DNA from: Burkholderiales bacterium
GTDB taxonomy: Bacteria; Pseudomonadota; Gammaproteobacteria; Burkholderiales; Casimicrobiaceae
Assembly: GCA_015075645.1 (NCBI GenBank)
Contig: JABTUF010000008.1
Coordinates: 1-40,074, forward strand
Reading direction: 5' to 3'
Length of the DNA: 40,074 nucleotides
A program made the position numbers and the translations under genes. Positions 23,496 to 31,916 of the stretch are shown here, piece after piece. How positions within the stretch are numbered: the first letter of the stretch is position 1; the number at the start of each line of letters is the position of its first letter. The notes beneath the pieces are model-generated. The model had not been told where the DNA came from and did no database searches. It worked only from the letters and a program-made list of their open reading frames with translations.

Positions 23496-24211
23496 GGTGC
23501 CGTGGATGCGCCGCTACTCGGGAACCGTCTCCCGAAGCCGAGGGGCGCCCGGTCCAGGCGCAGGAACGCGTGGCCGACGAGCGCGAGCACGAGCTTGAAC
23601 GCGAGCGCGAGCCCGAGGTACATGACGGTCACCAGCATGTACACCTCGAGGGCGCGGAAGGTGTTCGACTGGATTAGCGCCGCTCCGCCGCTCAACTCCT
23701 CGACCGAGATGAACGAGCAGACGCTGGAAGCGAGCATGATCAGGATGTACTGGCTGGTGAGCGAGGGCCACACGCGCGCCACGGCGGGGCGCAGGATCAC
23801 GTGGCGGAAGACCTGCGCGCGGGTCATCGCGAGCGACAGGCCGGCCTCGATCTGCGACCGATGCACCGATTCGATGCCCGCCCGGAAGATCTCGGTGCTG
23901 TAGGCGCCGAGGTTGATCGTCATGGCGAGCAGGCCCGCGTACTCCGCGGTCATGCGGATCCCGAGGGCGGGAAGGCCGAAGAAGATGATGTAGAGCTGGA
24001 CCAGGAACGGCGTGTTGCGGATGAGTTCGACGTACACGTCCACCGGCCAGGCGCGTCCGGGCCGCGCCATGCTGCGGACCATCGCCGCCGCGAGACCGAT
24101 GGCGCTGCCGAGCACGATCGCACCGACCGACAGCTTGACGGTCAGCCACAATCCTTCGAGCAGGATCGGCGCCTCGGCGAAGACCGGCGCGAACTGGAGT
24201 TGCGTGGCCAT
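23492..24211 (-). CDS. Polar amino-acid ABC importer, permease 1 (HisQ/GlnP type)
   Basis: 239-residue HisMQ-family permease. The helix-1 segment GLWLTVKLSVGAIVLGSAIGL, the RNTPFLVQLYIIFFGLP motif and the EAA loop IFRAGIESVHRSQIEAGLSLAM are all present. Forms a heterodimeric channel with the next permease. It starts 61 bp after the binding-protein gene. Two different permeases, rather than one homodimer, are typical of the His/Gln/Asp group. Confidence 0.92.
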   Translation of the reverse strand: MATQLQFAPVFAEAPILLEGLWLTVKLSVGAIVLGSAIGLAAAMVRSMARPGRAWPVDVYVELIRNTPFLVQLYIIFFGLPALGIRMTAEYAGLLAMTINLGAYSTEIFRAGIESVHRSQIEAGLSLAMTRAQVFRHVILRPAVARVWPSLTSQYILIMLASSVCSFISVEELSGGAALIQSNTFRALEVYMLVTVMYLGLALAFKLVLALVGHAFLRLDRAPLGFGRRFPSSGASTAP

Positions 24212-24272
24212 GGTTGCCGGCCGCCCGGCCGCCGGAGTCGCGCCGGCGGCCGGATCGGATGGGGCAGGGCGG

Positions 24273-25073
24273 TCAGAACACCGGCATGTTGGGCGGAAGC
24301 GGCTTGCCCGTCCACTTCTTCGAGATCTCGTCCAGGTCGCCGTTGGCCTTGATGAACGACAGCGTGGTGTTGAGCCACTGGCGCAGTTCGAAGGCGTCCT
24401 GCCGCACGGCGATCGACATGAACTGGTTGAAGAGGGTGAACTTGGCGGCGAGGTCGACGTTGGGCTGCGCCTTCAGCACTTCCTTGAACACGGTCTCGGG
24501 GATGGCGATCGCGTCCACCTGGCGCGAGACCACCGCCTGCATCGTGGTCGAGTCGTCGTCGAAGCGCGCGTACTGCGTGTTCGCGGGTGCGGCGCGCGTC
24601 AGCGCGACCTCCTGCGGCGTGCCGCGCGACACCCCCACCTTCTTGCCGCCGAGGTCCGCCAGCGACTTGATGTTGCTGCCCTTGGGCGCGATCACCACCA
24701 GTTCGAAGGTGCAGTACGGCATCGTGAACATGACGGCCTTGGCCCGCGCGGGCGTGGGCGAGAGCGTCGCCACGACGAAGTCGACCTTCGAGGCCTCCAG
24801 CGCCGGGATGCGCGCCGCGGTCGTGTAGGGGATGATCTCGACGTCGACGCCGAGCGCCTTCGCGAGCAGGTTCGCCACGTCGACGTCGTAGCCGACCGGA
24901 TTGCCCTTGGCGTCGACGACGCTGAACGGCGGGGCGCCGCTGTTGACGCCGATGCGTACCTTGCCGCGCTTGACGATGTCGTTGATCGACTGGGCGTGGG
25001 ACAGCGCGCCGATACCGAGCATCAGCATGCCCAGCAGTGCGGCGGTGAAGCCTGCGAATCGGGTTCGTGACAT
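24273..25073 (-). CDS. Polar amino-acid ABC importer, periplasmic binding protein (SBP_bac_3)
   Basis: 266-residue family-3 solute-binding protein. Signal peptide in residues 1-28 (hydrophobic AALLGMLMLGIGA, cleavage after SHAQ). The signature KVRIGVNSGAPPFSVVDAKG and the GYDVDVANLLAKALG segment are clear; the ligand Arg region is ATLSPTPARAKAVMFTMPY. A very strong AGGAGGAGG precedes the ATG at 25073. Head of the importer operon. Probably binds an amino acid; which one cannot be told by eye. Confidence 0.92.
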   Translation of the reverse strand: MSRTRFAGFTAALLGMLMLGIGALSHAQSINDIVKRGKVRIGVNSGAPPFSVVDAKGNPVGYDVDVANLLAKALGVDVEIIPYTTAARIPALEASKVDFVVATLSPTPARAKAVMFTMPYCTFELVVIAPKGSNIKSLADLGGKKVGVSRGTPQEVALTRAAPANTQYARFDDDSTTMQAVVSRQVDAIAIPETVFKEVLKAQPNVDLAAKFTLFNQFMSIAVRQDAFELRQWLNTTLSFIKANGDLDEISKKWTGKPLPPNMPVF

Positions 25074-25101
25074 GGATCCTCCTCCTGGGTTCTATCGTTG
25101 C

Positions 25102-25117
25102 GGGGACTTCCGTCCCC
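25102..25117 (-). terminator. Tetraloop hairpin between the ECH gene and the ABC operon
   Basis: Read on the minus strand: GGGGAC-GGAA-GTCCCC, a six-pair GC-rich stem with a GNRA-type loop, 35 bp after the enoyl-CoA hydratase stop and 29 bp before the binding-protein ATG. No U-tract follows. It may terminate or attenuate read-through into the importer, or stabilise an mRNA end. Confidence 0.35.
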
Positions 25118-25152
25118 ATCCCGTTCCGGCGTTCCGCAACGCGGCACGCCGG

Positions 25153-25956
25153 TCAGACACCGTCATCCGCCGCGCGGGACGAGGCGGTCCTGGCGGACGG
25201 GCGGCCGAAGAACGCCGCCTGCGCGCGTTTCTGCGGAGGCGAGCCCCAAAGGGCCGCCACGTTTCGGGCCTCGGCGTCGAGCGCCTCCTGCCATGGCAGG
25301 TCGAGTCCCTGGTCGATCACCCGCTTGATCGCCCGCACGGCTTCCGGTTCGCGCGCCGCCACGGTGGCGGCGAGGTCGAGTACGGAGGGAAGAAGTTCGT
25401 CCACCGTGTAGACGCCGTCGACGAGTCCGACGCGCAATGCTTCGGATGCGCCGACACGCTCGCCACTCATGGCCATGAGCTTCGCCGCGGAGCGTCCGAT
25501 GAGCCGCGGGAGCCGCTGGGTTCCACCCCATCCGGGCAGGCTCGCGAGCGTGACTTCGGGGAAGCCCAGTTGCGCGCTGTCGCTCGCGAACCGGGCGTCG
25601 CAGGCGAGCGCGAGTTCCAGCCCCCCGCCGAGGGCGAAGCCGTTGATGGCGGCGAAGACCGGTTGCGACAGCGCCGCGAGCCGGTCGAACAGGCGCTGCC
25701 CGTAGAGCATGTGAGCGTAGGCGTCGTCGGGGCTGAAACCCTCCTGCTCGCGGATGTCGGCGCCGGCGCAGAAGGCGCGCTCGCCGGCACCGGTCACCAC
25801 GATGCATCGCACCGAGGCGCTGCGGGAGGCGGCGTCGATCGCCTGTTCGAACTCGGCGAGGAGCGGCTTGCCGAGCGCGTTGTGGCGCTCCGGACGGTTG
25901 AGCGTCACGAGCAGCACGCCGGGCCGCCGGCTCAGGTCGGTCAGGATCTGGCTCAT
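25153..25956 (-). CDS. Enoyl-CoA hydratase/isomerase (crotonase family)
   Basis: 267-residue crotonase-fold enzyme acting on an acyl-CoA, most simply by hydrating an enoyl-CoA. The oxyanion motifs (AFCAGADIRE, then NGFALGGGLELALACD) and both catalytic glutamates of the hydratase type are present (Glu in GGGLELA and Glu in GFPEVTLASLPGWGGTQRL), so true hydratase activity is plausible. Its ATG overlaps the stop of the CoA-transferase (ATGA, 25953-25956); only the part from MSQILTDL is real, the longer open frame upstream being a shadow of that gene. Together they look like activation plus one beta-oxidation step for a carboxylic acid. Confidence 0.9.
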   Translation of the reverse strand: MSQILTDLSRRPGVLLVTLNRPERHNALGKPLLAEFEQAIDAASRSASVRCIVVTGAGERAFCAGADIREQEGFSPDDAYAHMLYGQRLFDRLAALSQPVFAAINGFALGGGLELALACDARFASDSAQLGFPEVTLASLPGWGGTQRLPRLIGRSAAKLMAMSGERVGASEALRVGLVDGVYTVDELLPSVLDLAATVAAREPEAVRAIKRVIDQGLDLPWQEALDAEARNVAALWGSPPQKRAQAAFFGRPSARTASSRAADDGV

Positions 25957-27569
25957 GTCGCATCCGCGTTGATGACGGACGCGGCCAACGCGCGGGCGCC
26001 GGCCGCACCGCGGGGGGTTGCCGGTCGCAGGCGCAGGTCCATCGGACCCGCGCGAAACAGCGCCGGATTCATCGTCGCGAGTCGCGGGGACACTTCGGGC
26101 CGGAACGCCATCTGCCCGAGCACGTCGCGCTCCAGATCCAGGCCGGGCGCCACCTCGATGAGCACGAGACCCTTCTCGCCGAGGGCGAACACCGCGCGCT
26201 CGGTGACGTAATGGACCGGCATGCGCCGGGTCCGGGCGAAGTCCGCGCCGAACGAGATCTGCTCGACCACGCGCACGAACTTCGCCGTGGGCGCCTCCTG
26301 CTCGATCCGGATGCCGTGCTCGCCGAGGGCGACGCGCTGCGCCCCGGCCTTGAGCGTGCCGACGAACACGACGCGTCGCGCGCCCTGCGAGATGTTGACG
26401 AAGCCGCCGATGCCCGCGATGCGTCCGCCGAACTTGCTGACATTGACGTTGCCCGCGGGATCGACCTGCGCGAACGACAGGATCGCGACGTCGAGGCCGC
26501 CGCCGTCGTACCAGTCGAACTGGTAGCCCGCATCGATCATCGCGAGCTGGTTGCGCGCCATGCCGAAGTCGGCGCCGGTCGCCGGGATGCCCGAAATGTG
26601 GCCCTGTTCGAGCGTGAAGATCACCGCCTCGGAACACCCTTCCTCGGCGAGGACGGTGGCCACGCCGTCGGGCATGCCGTAGCCCAGGTTGGCGACGTCG
26701 CCTTCGCGCAGTTCGCACGCGGCGCGCCGGGCGATCACCTTGCGGGCGTCGAGGGGCAGCGGCGCGACCGCCGCCGGCTCGACGCGCGCCGCGCCGTAGA
26801 GCGTGGGATCGTCCGCGGTCATCGAGGACAGCCGCTGTCCGGGGTGCACGACCACCGCGTCGACCAGCACGCCCGGAACCTTGACCGAGCGCGGGTCGAG
26901 GCTTCCCGTGGGGACGACGCGCCTCACCTGCGCGATCACCACGCCGCCCGAATTCCTCGCCGCCTGCGCGGCCGAGAGCGTCTCGGCGTACAGGCCCTCG
27001 GCCTCCATGCTGACGTTGCCCAGCTCGTCGGCGGTGCTGCCGCGGATGATCGCAACGTCGATCGCGAACGACGGATAGAACAGATAGTCCCGCCCGCGCA
27101 GCGAGACGAGCTCGACGAGCGCCTCGCGCGAACGGTCGTTGAGTCGTCCGCCGTCGATGCGGGGATCGACGAAGGTGCCGAGGCCGACGTGGGTGACCAC
27201 GCCGGGCTTGCCGCCGGCGATGGCCCGGAACAGATGCGAGAGCACGCCCTGCGGCAGGCAGTACGCCTCGATCGCGCCGGAGGTCGCGAGCCTCTGCATG
27301 CCGGGGCACCAGCTCCAATGACCGCCGATCGCGCGCGTCACCATGCCCTCATGCGCGAATCGGTCGATGCCGCCGCCCTCGCCGTCGCCCATGCCGCTGG
27401 GGTGCACGACGGTGAGGCGGGCGGGATGGCGCTCGTCGAGGAAGCGCGCCTCGAGCGCGGCGAGGACGAGGTCGGGCTCGTTCACGCCTCCTCCCGAGCC
27501 GTCGACCAGCACCGTGGCCCCGTCGGGCACCATCGCTGCCGCCTGCGCTGCCGAGACCCCCTTCGCCAT
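25953..27569 (-). CDS. Fused two-domain acyl-CoA:carboxylate CoA-transferase (family I, propionate CoA-transferase-like)
   Basis: 538-residue enzyme with alpha and beta halves fused, which moves CoA between short acyl groups through a glutamyl-CoA intermediate. The N-terminal half has TVLVDGSGGGVNEPDLVL and THVGLGTFVDPRIDGG; the C-terminal half has LGYGMPDGVA and the catalytic segment FTLEQGHISGIPATG (Glu near residue 325), then GGGLDVAILSFAQVD..GNVNVSKF. Length fits the fused class. It heads the two-gene operon with enoyl-CoA hydratase and diverges from the GH88-like gene across a 73-bp region containing a perfect palindrome. Confidence 0.9.
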   Translation of the reverse strand: MAKGVSAAQAAAMVPDGATVLVDGSGGGVNEPDLVLAALEARFLDERHPARLTVVHPSGMGDGEGGGIDRFAHEGMVTRAIGGHWSWCPGMQRLATSGAIEAYCLPQGVLSHLFRAIAGGKPGVVTHVGLGTFVDPRIDGGRLNDRSREALVELVSLRGRDYLFYPSFAIDVAIIRGSTADELGNVSMEAEGLYAETLSAAQAARNSGGVVIAQVRRVVPTGSLDPRSVKVPGVLVDAVVVHPGQRLSSMTADDPTLYGAARVEPAAVAPLPLDARKVIARRAACELREGDVANLGYGMPDGVATVLAEEGCSEAVIFTLEQGHISGIPATGADFGMARNQLAMIDAGYQFDWYDGGGLDVAILSFAQVDPAGNVNVSKFGGRIAGIGGFVNISQGARRVVFVGTLKAGAQRVALGEHGIRIEQEAPTAKFVRVVEQISFGADFARTRRMPVHYVTERAVFALGEKGLVLIEVAPGLDLERDVLGQMAFRPEVSPRLATMNPALFRAGPMDLRLRPATPRGAAGARALAASVINADAT

Positions 27570-27602
27570 GGTCGGTCGCGTTCGTCGTTCGCCTTGGGGA
27601 GA

Positions 27603-27618
27603 TAATGTTATAACATTA
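27603..27618. promoter_or_regulatory. Perfect 16-bp palindromic operator in the CoA-transferase/GH88 divergent promoter
   Basis: TAATGTTATAACATTA is fully palindromic and the most A/T-rich spot in the surrounding kilobases. On the minus strand it supplies a -10 (TATAAC), with TTGTCC 18 bp upstream as a -35, so a bound dimer would occlude the CoA-transferase promoter; the GH88-side promoter is less clear. A GntR-family gene at 28771 is the obvious candidate to bind it. Confidence 0.75.
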
Positions 27619-27642
27619 CGTCACGGACTAGGACAAGTGGAC

Positions 27643-28737
27643 ATGGACCCGACCCCGGCCACGACGCTCCCTCCCTGGCGCGACGCCGCGCTCGCGCTCG
27701 CGGTCGACCGCGTGCGCCGCATCGACGCCGAGGTCGCGGACTTTCCCCACATCACCGAGCGGGGGCGCTGGCGGACGACGCCCGACGGCGTGTGGACCGG
27801 CGGCTTCTGGGCAGGGCTACTGTGGCTCGCGTGGACGCTCACGCGGGATCCCGACCTCAGGGCATCGGCGCGTCGCCGCACCGACGGCCTGCTGCCGCGC
27901 ATCCACGACGCTCACAACCACGACCTGGGCTTCATGTTCTACCCGAGCGCGGTGTGCGGCTGGCGGCACACCGGAGACCCGCGCTATCGCGACGCTGCGA
28001 TCACCGCAGCCCGTTCACTCGCCGGGCAGTTCAACGCCGACGGCGGCTACATCCCCGGCTGGGGATTCTTCGGCGGCACGGAGTGGCAGGGCCAGGTGCT
28101 GGTCGACACGCTGATGAACCTGCCGCTGCTCGCGTGGGCGGCCGTCGAGTCGGGCGACGCCTCGCTCGTCGGCGTCGCGCATCGGCACGCCGACACGACG
28201 TTGCGCCACCTGCTGCGCGCGGACGGTTCGGTCTACCACATGTTCCGCTTCGACACGGCGAACGGCGCGCCGCTCGGCGGAGACACCTACCAGGGCGCCG
28301 GGCCGGAAAGCACGTGGACCCGCGGGCAGGCGTGGGGTCTCACCGGACTCGCGATGCTCGGCGCGATGACCGGAAACGCCGCCTACGGCGCGGCCGGCAT
28401 CCGCATCGCCGACCGGTTCCTGTCGTCGCTGCCGCCTGCACGCATTCCTCCCTGGGACTTCGACGACCGCCGGCCGGACGCACCGCGGGACGCCTCCGCA
28501 GGCGCGATCGCGGCGTACGGACTCCTCCGCCTGGCGCGCCTCACCGGAGACCGGATCCATCGTGACGAGGCCGTCCGCCTGCTCGACGCGCTGTGGCAGC
28601 GTTGCGCGAACCGGGGCGAGGAGGGCGGATTGCTGCTCCACGCCACCGCCGACCTGCCGCACGGCCTCGGCATCGACGAGTCGACGATGTACGGCGATTA
28701 TTATTACCTCAAGGCACTGGCGGCGTTGGCCGATTGA
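27643..28737 (+). CDS. GH88-like unsaturated glycuronyl hydrolase
   Basis: 364-residue (alpha/alpha)6-barrel protein of the GH88/GH105 clan, which hydrates the 4,5-unsaturated uronic acid left on oligosaccharides by polysaccharide lyases. The two family aspartates are present: Asp94 in HNHDLGFMF and Asp155 in VLVDTLMNLPLLAWA. Further landmarks are VWTGGFWAGLLWLAW near 50-64, ESTWTRGQAWGLTG and a C-terminal GIDESTMYGDYYYLKAL. No signal peptide is visible, so it should act in the cytoplasm on imported disaccharides. GTG 27637, two codons upstream, is an alternative start. No lyase or sugar importer is adjacent. Confidence 0.87.
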   Translation: MDPTPATTLPPWRDAALALAVDRVRRIDAEVADFPHITERGRWRTTPDGVWTGGFWAGLLWLAWTLTRDPDLRASARRRTDGLLPRIHDAHNHDLGFMFYPSAVCGWRHTGDPRYRDAAITAARSLAGQFNADGGYIPGWGFFGGTEWQGQVLVDTLMNLPLLAWAAVESGDASLVGVAHRHADTTLRHLLRADGSVYHMFRFDTANGAPLGGDTYQGAGPESTWTRGQAWGLTGLAMLGAMTGNAAYGAAGIRIADRFLSSLPPARIPPWDFDDRRPDAPRDASAGAIAAYGLLRLARLTGDRIHRDEAVRLLDALWQRCANRGEEGGLLLHATADLPHGLGIDESTMYGDYYYLKALAALAD

Positions 28738-28770
28738 GCGGCTGCCGCATCGGCGGATGGCATTGCGTGC

Positions 28771-29703
28771 ATGATGCGTGACCGGAAGCAACGGGAATCC
28801 GAATCGCCGATGGCCAACAGGACAGGCACCCGCCCCCGAGCGTCGAAGCGGATCCGCGCGACCCCGAAGAGCGCCGCACGAGCGCCCGGGCGCGCCATCG
28901 ATGCGCGGGCGGCGCGCGAGCGCGCACCGCTCGATCCGTCGAGTCCGGTGCCGCTGTACCACCAGCTCCGCTCCGCGCTCGAGGAGTCCTGGCGTCGACT
29001 CGAACCGGACGCCGAACTGCCCACCGAGCGCGAGATCATGGATCGCTACGCGGTGAGCCGCATCACCGTGCGGCGCGCGTTGGACGAATTGATGGCCGAT
29101 GGCGTGATCCGCCGCCGCCGGCCACGCGGCCGCCTGCGGCTCGTGCCGCCGCGCGTGCACCAGGAGCTCAATCGGCTGCGCGGATTCTTCTGGCACGACG
29201 CGCTCGCCGCCGGCCATCGACCGGACGTGCGTGTACTGGAGGTGGGGCAGGGCGCCTGGCCCGAGATCAACCGCCACCTGCGTCTGCCGGCGGACGCGCA
29301 GTGCTACCGCATCGCGCGGTTGCACGCGAGCAACGGCCGTCCACTGAGCCACCAGATTTCCTACATCGCCTGCCACGCCTGCCCCGACCTGCGCCTGGGC
29401 GAGCTTTCCGGTTCGCTGCTGCAGATGATGGAGCAGCGCTACGGGCGCCGCGCGCAGCACGCGGAGCAGCGACTCCTGGTGCGCGAAGCGACCGCCGCCG
29501 AGCGCTCGCTGCTCCAGCTCCCCCCCGGCAGCATGGTGTTCGAGGTCGACCGCGTGTCCTACGACGTCGCCGGCAACCCGATCGAGTATTTCGTCTCGGC
29601 GCTCGACGTCGCGCGCTTCGAGTTCCACACCAGCATGGACGCCGCGCCCGAGGGCGAGGGCCCTGATGCGCGATCCACGTCGCCGTGGCTGCCGCGAAAA
29701 TGA
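28771..29703 (+). CDS. GntR-family regulator, HutC subfamily (UTRA domain)
   Basis: Up to 310 residues. The N-terminal 45 or so residues are Arg/Ala-rich and probably disordered. The winged HTH follows (about 58-115: SPVPLYHQLRSALEE..., then ELPTEREIMDRYAVSRITVRRALDEL and GVIRRRRPRGRLRLVP), then a UTRA ligand domain from about 135 to 290 with QEL..LRGFFWHDALAAGH and GNPIEYFVSALDVARFEF. ATG 28810 is a second possible start. It lies 33 bp after the GH88-like gene in the same direction and probably controls the divergent promoter through the palindrome at 27603. Confidence 0.88.
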   Translation: MMRDRKQRESESPMANRTGTRPRASKRIRATPKSAARAPGRAIDARAARERAPLDPSSPVPLYHQLRSALEESWRRLEPDAELPTEREIMDRYAVSRITVRRALDELMADGVIRRRRPRGRLRLVPPRVHQELNRLRGFFWHDALAAGHRPDVRVLEVGQGAWPEINRHLRLPADAQCYRIARLHASNGRPLSHQISYIACHACPDLRLGELSGSLLQMMEQRYGRRAQHAEQRLLVREATAAERSLLQLPPGSMVFEVDRVSYDVAGNPIEYFVSALDVARFEFHTSMDAAPEGEGPDARSTSPWLPRK

Positions 29704-29734
29704 TCGCCTCGACCTCGAGCGCACCATCGGTGCC

Positions 29735-29763
29735 GGGACCCGTGGAATCGACCGCGGGTTCCC
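29735..29763. terminator. Possible bidirectional terminator hairpin
   Basis: GGGACCCG (29735-29742) can pair, with one bulge, with CGGGTTCCC (29755-29763) between the convergent GntR and dehydrogenase genes. No U-tract is seen. Confidence 0.35.
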
Positions 29764-29777
29764 GCCGCAGCCGAGCC

Positions 29778-30707
29778 TCAGTATCCGCGCACGCGGTCGA
29801 CGACGTGTTCGAGCCTCTCGCCCCGGCGCGCGCGCTCGAGGTTCGTCAGGATCTGCGCCGCGACGCGCTCGGGCCGTGGCGCCGCGGCGATGTGCGGCGT
29901 GAGCAGGATGCGCGGCTCGTCCCACAGCGGACTGTCGGACGGCAGCGGCTCGCGCGCGAACACGTCGAGCGCCGCGCCCGCGAGGCGCCCTGCGCGGATC
30001 GCTTCGAGCAGCGCCGCCTGGTCGAAGATCTCGCCGCGCGACACGTTGATGACGCAGGCATCGGCCGGCAGCGCGGAGAGCGTTGCGGCATCGACGAGGC
30101 CGTGCGTTTCCGCGGTGAGCGGCAGCAGGCACACGAGCACGCGCGTTCCCGCCAGGAAGGCGGTCAACTCGCTTCGGCCGGAGAAGTGCGTGACCGGACC
30201 GTCGCGACGCGGCGTTCGCGTCCATGCGCGCACCGGATAGCCGAGGCCGGTGAGCGCCGCGGCGACCGCCTGCGCGGTCGAACCGTAGCCCATCAGGCCG
30301 ACGGTCCAGCGGTCCTCGGGCTCGGCGATGACGCGCTTCCAGACGTGCGCGCGCCGCTGCGCCTCGTGGCGCGGCAGATCGCGGTGCCAGTGGAGCACGG
30401 CCAGCGCGACGTACTGCGCCATGCGCACGCCCTGCATCGGATCGACCGCGCGCGTGACGGGCAGGTGCGACGGCACGACGCCTTCGGCGAGGAGCCGGTC
30501 GACGCCGGCGCCCGCCGCCGCGACGAAGCGCAGGTTCGGCAGGCGTGCAGCGAGCCCCGCGGGGAGCTCGAGCGCGACGATCGCCTCGACGGCGAGGGGA
30601 TCGGCGCGGTCGGGATCGTCGACGACGGTCTCGTGCGGCGCGAGACGGCGCAGCGCGTCGCGTTGTGCGGCGAGGAAGGCGGACGTGGGCAGGACGAGGA
30701 TGGCCAT
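29778..30707 (-). CDS. D-2-hydroxyacid dehydrogenase (GhrA-like)
   Basis: 309-residue NAD(P)-dependent reductase of glyoxylate, hydroxypyruvate or a related 2-oxo acid. Rossmann motif GLMGYGSTAQAVAAAL near residue 138; catalytic Arg in NVSRGEIFDQ, Glu in AREPLPSDSPLW and His in LLTPHIAA near 280. GhrA-type features are the VAAAGAGVDRLL segment near 64 and the short length. The ATG at 30707 (MAILVLPTSAFLA) is the conserved start; the longer open frame continues without match. It diverges from the Bug receptor gene. Confidence 0.9.
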   Translation of the reverse strand: MAILVLPTSAFLAAQRDALRRLAPHETVVDDPDRADPLAVEAIVALELPAGLAARLPNLRFVAAAGAGVDRLLAEGVVPSHLPVTRAVDPMQGVRMAQYVALAVLHWHRDLPRHEAQRRAHVWKRVIAEPEDRWTVGLMGYGSTAQAVAAALTGLGYPVRAWTRTPRRDGPVTHFSGRSELTAFLAGTRVLVCLLPLTAETHGLVDAATLSALPADACVINVSRGEIFDQAALLEAIRAGRLAGAALDVFAREPLPSDSPLWDEPRILLTPHIAAAPRPERVAAQILTNLERARRGERLEHVVDRVRGY

Positions 30708-30904
30708 CGAACGGGACGCGGAGCGCGGGCGATGCGCGAAGCGTACTTCAACGCGGACGTGCGGTAATCTGCGATGATGCGGCTTCGGCGTCCACCTCCG
30801 TACCTGACCACGTCCTCCGGCCTGCATGGCGCATCGGCCGTCGGCGGAATCGTCCCGCATTCGTGACGAGCCCCACGCAGTTCCCCTCTCCCGCGGAGTT
30901 CTCC

Positions 30905-31894
30905 ATGACTACTTCGTACCCCCGGCGCGGCGTGCTGCGCGCCCTCGCCACGCTCACGCTCGCCGGCATGGTTCCCGTGGCCTCGGCGCAGGACGCCTGG
31001 CCCAGCCGGCCGGTGCATCTGGTCGTGCCCTATCCGCCGGCGGCGCTGACCGACCTCCTCGGTCGCGCGATCGCCGAGCGCCTGTCGGCGGGGCTGAAGC
31101 AGCCGGTCATCGTCGAGAACAAGCCCGGCGCCGGGACGCTGGTGGGCGCGGAGTTCGTCGCGAAGTCGCCGCCCGACGGCTACACGCTGCTGCTCGCCAC
31201 GAGCACCACGCTCGGCATCAGCCCGGCGCTCTACCGCAGCTCGCCGATCGACCCGGTGCGCGACTTCACGCCGATCGCGCAGATGGGTTCGGTCAACTTC
31301 TTCCTGATCGCGAATCCGTCGTTCCCCGCGAAGAACGTCCGCGAGATGATCGACGTGATCAAGGCGAATCCGGGCAAGTTCAACTACGCGTCGGTCGGCA
31401 GCGGCAGCCCGCACCACCTGTTCATGGAGACGCTCAAGAAGGAACTCGGCCTCGACATCCAGCACGTCGCGTACAAGGGCACGCCCGCGGCGCTCACCGA
31501 CCTTTTGGCCGGCAACGTGCAGGTGATGTTCTCCGACGCGACGGTCGCCATCCCGAACATCAAGGCGGGCAAGGTCGTCGCGCTGGGGACCTCGGCGGCC
31601 AAGCCGACCGAACTCCTGCCGGACGTGCCGCCGATCGCCGCGACCGTGCCGGGCTTCGACTGGCAGGCGTGGCAGGGCGTGGTCGCACCGGCCGGCGTCC
31701 CGAAGGACGTCGTGACGCGGCTCGCGCAGGAATTCGCGCGGATCCAGTCGGATCCCGCCTTCCGCGCGCAACTCATCAAGTTCGGGATGGAGCCTTACGC
31801 GCCGCACTCGCCCGAGCAGTTCGCCGCCATCGTGAAGGCGGAGCAGCCGCGCTGGCAGAAGGCCGTGCGCGATTCCGGCGCCAAGGTCGATTGA
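30905..31894 (+). CDS. Tripartite tricarboxylate transporter receptor (Bug family)
   Basis: 329-residue periplasmic receptor of the TctC/Bug family that binds a carboxylated solute. Signal peptide residues 1-28 (PRRGVLRALATLTLAGMVPVASAQ; the twin Arg may route it to Tat). Family landmarks: WPSRPVHLVVPYPPAALTDLL, VENKPGAGTLVGAEFVAKSPPDGYTLLLAT, the VAYKGTPAALTDLLAGNVQVMF segment and WQGVVAPAGVPKDVV. The usual GG of the P-Y/F-P-P-G-G-x-x-D loop is replaced by AA, which may tune ligand choice. No TctA/TctB membrane genes are nearby, so it is an orphan. Likely co-transcribed with the amidohydrolase 22 bp downstream. Confidence 0.92.
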   Translation: MTTSYPRRGVLRALATLTLAGMVPVASAQDAWPSRPVHLVVPYPPAALTDLLGRAIAERLSAGLKQPVIVENKPGAGTLVGAEFVAKSPPDGYTLLLATSTTLGISPALYRSSPIDPVRDFTPIAQMGSVNFFLIANPSFPAKNVREMIDVIKANPGKFNYASVGSGSPHHLFMETLKKELGLDIQHVAYKGTPAALTDLLAGNVQVMFSDATVAIPNIKAGKVVALGTSAAKPTELLPDVPPIAATVPGFDWQAWQGVVAPAGVPKDVVTRLAQEFARIQSDPAFRAQLIKFGMEPYAPHSPEQFAAIVKAEQPRWQKAVRDSGAKVD

Positions 31895-31916
31895 GCAATC
31901 GAGAGGAGAACGCAGC

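Noticed and set aside
25957..27318. Upstream extension of the enoyl-CoA hydratase frame
   Set aside because: It overlaps the CoA-transferase in another frame and has no family features; the gene begins at the ATG overlapping the CoA-transferase stop.
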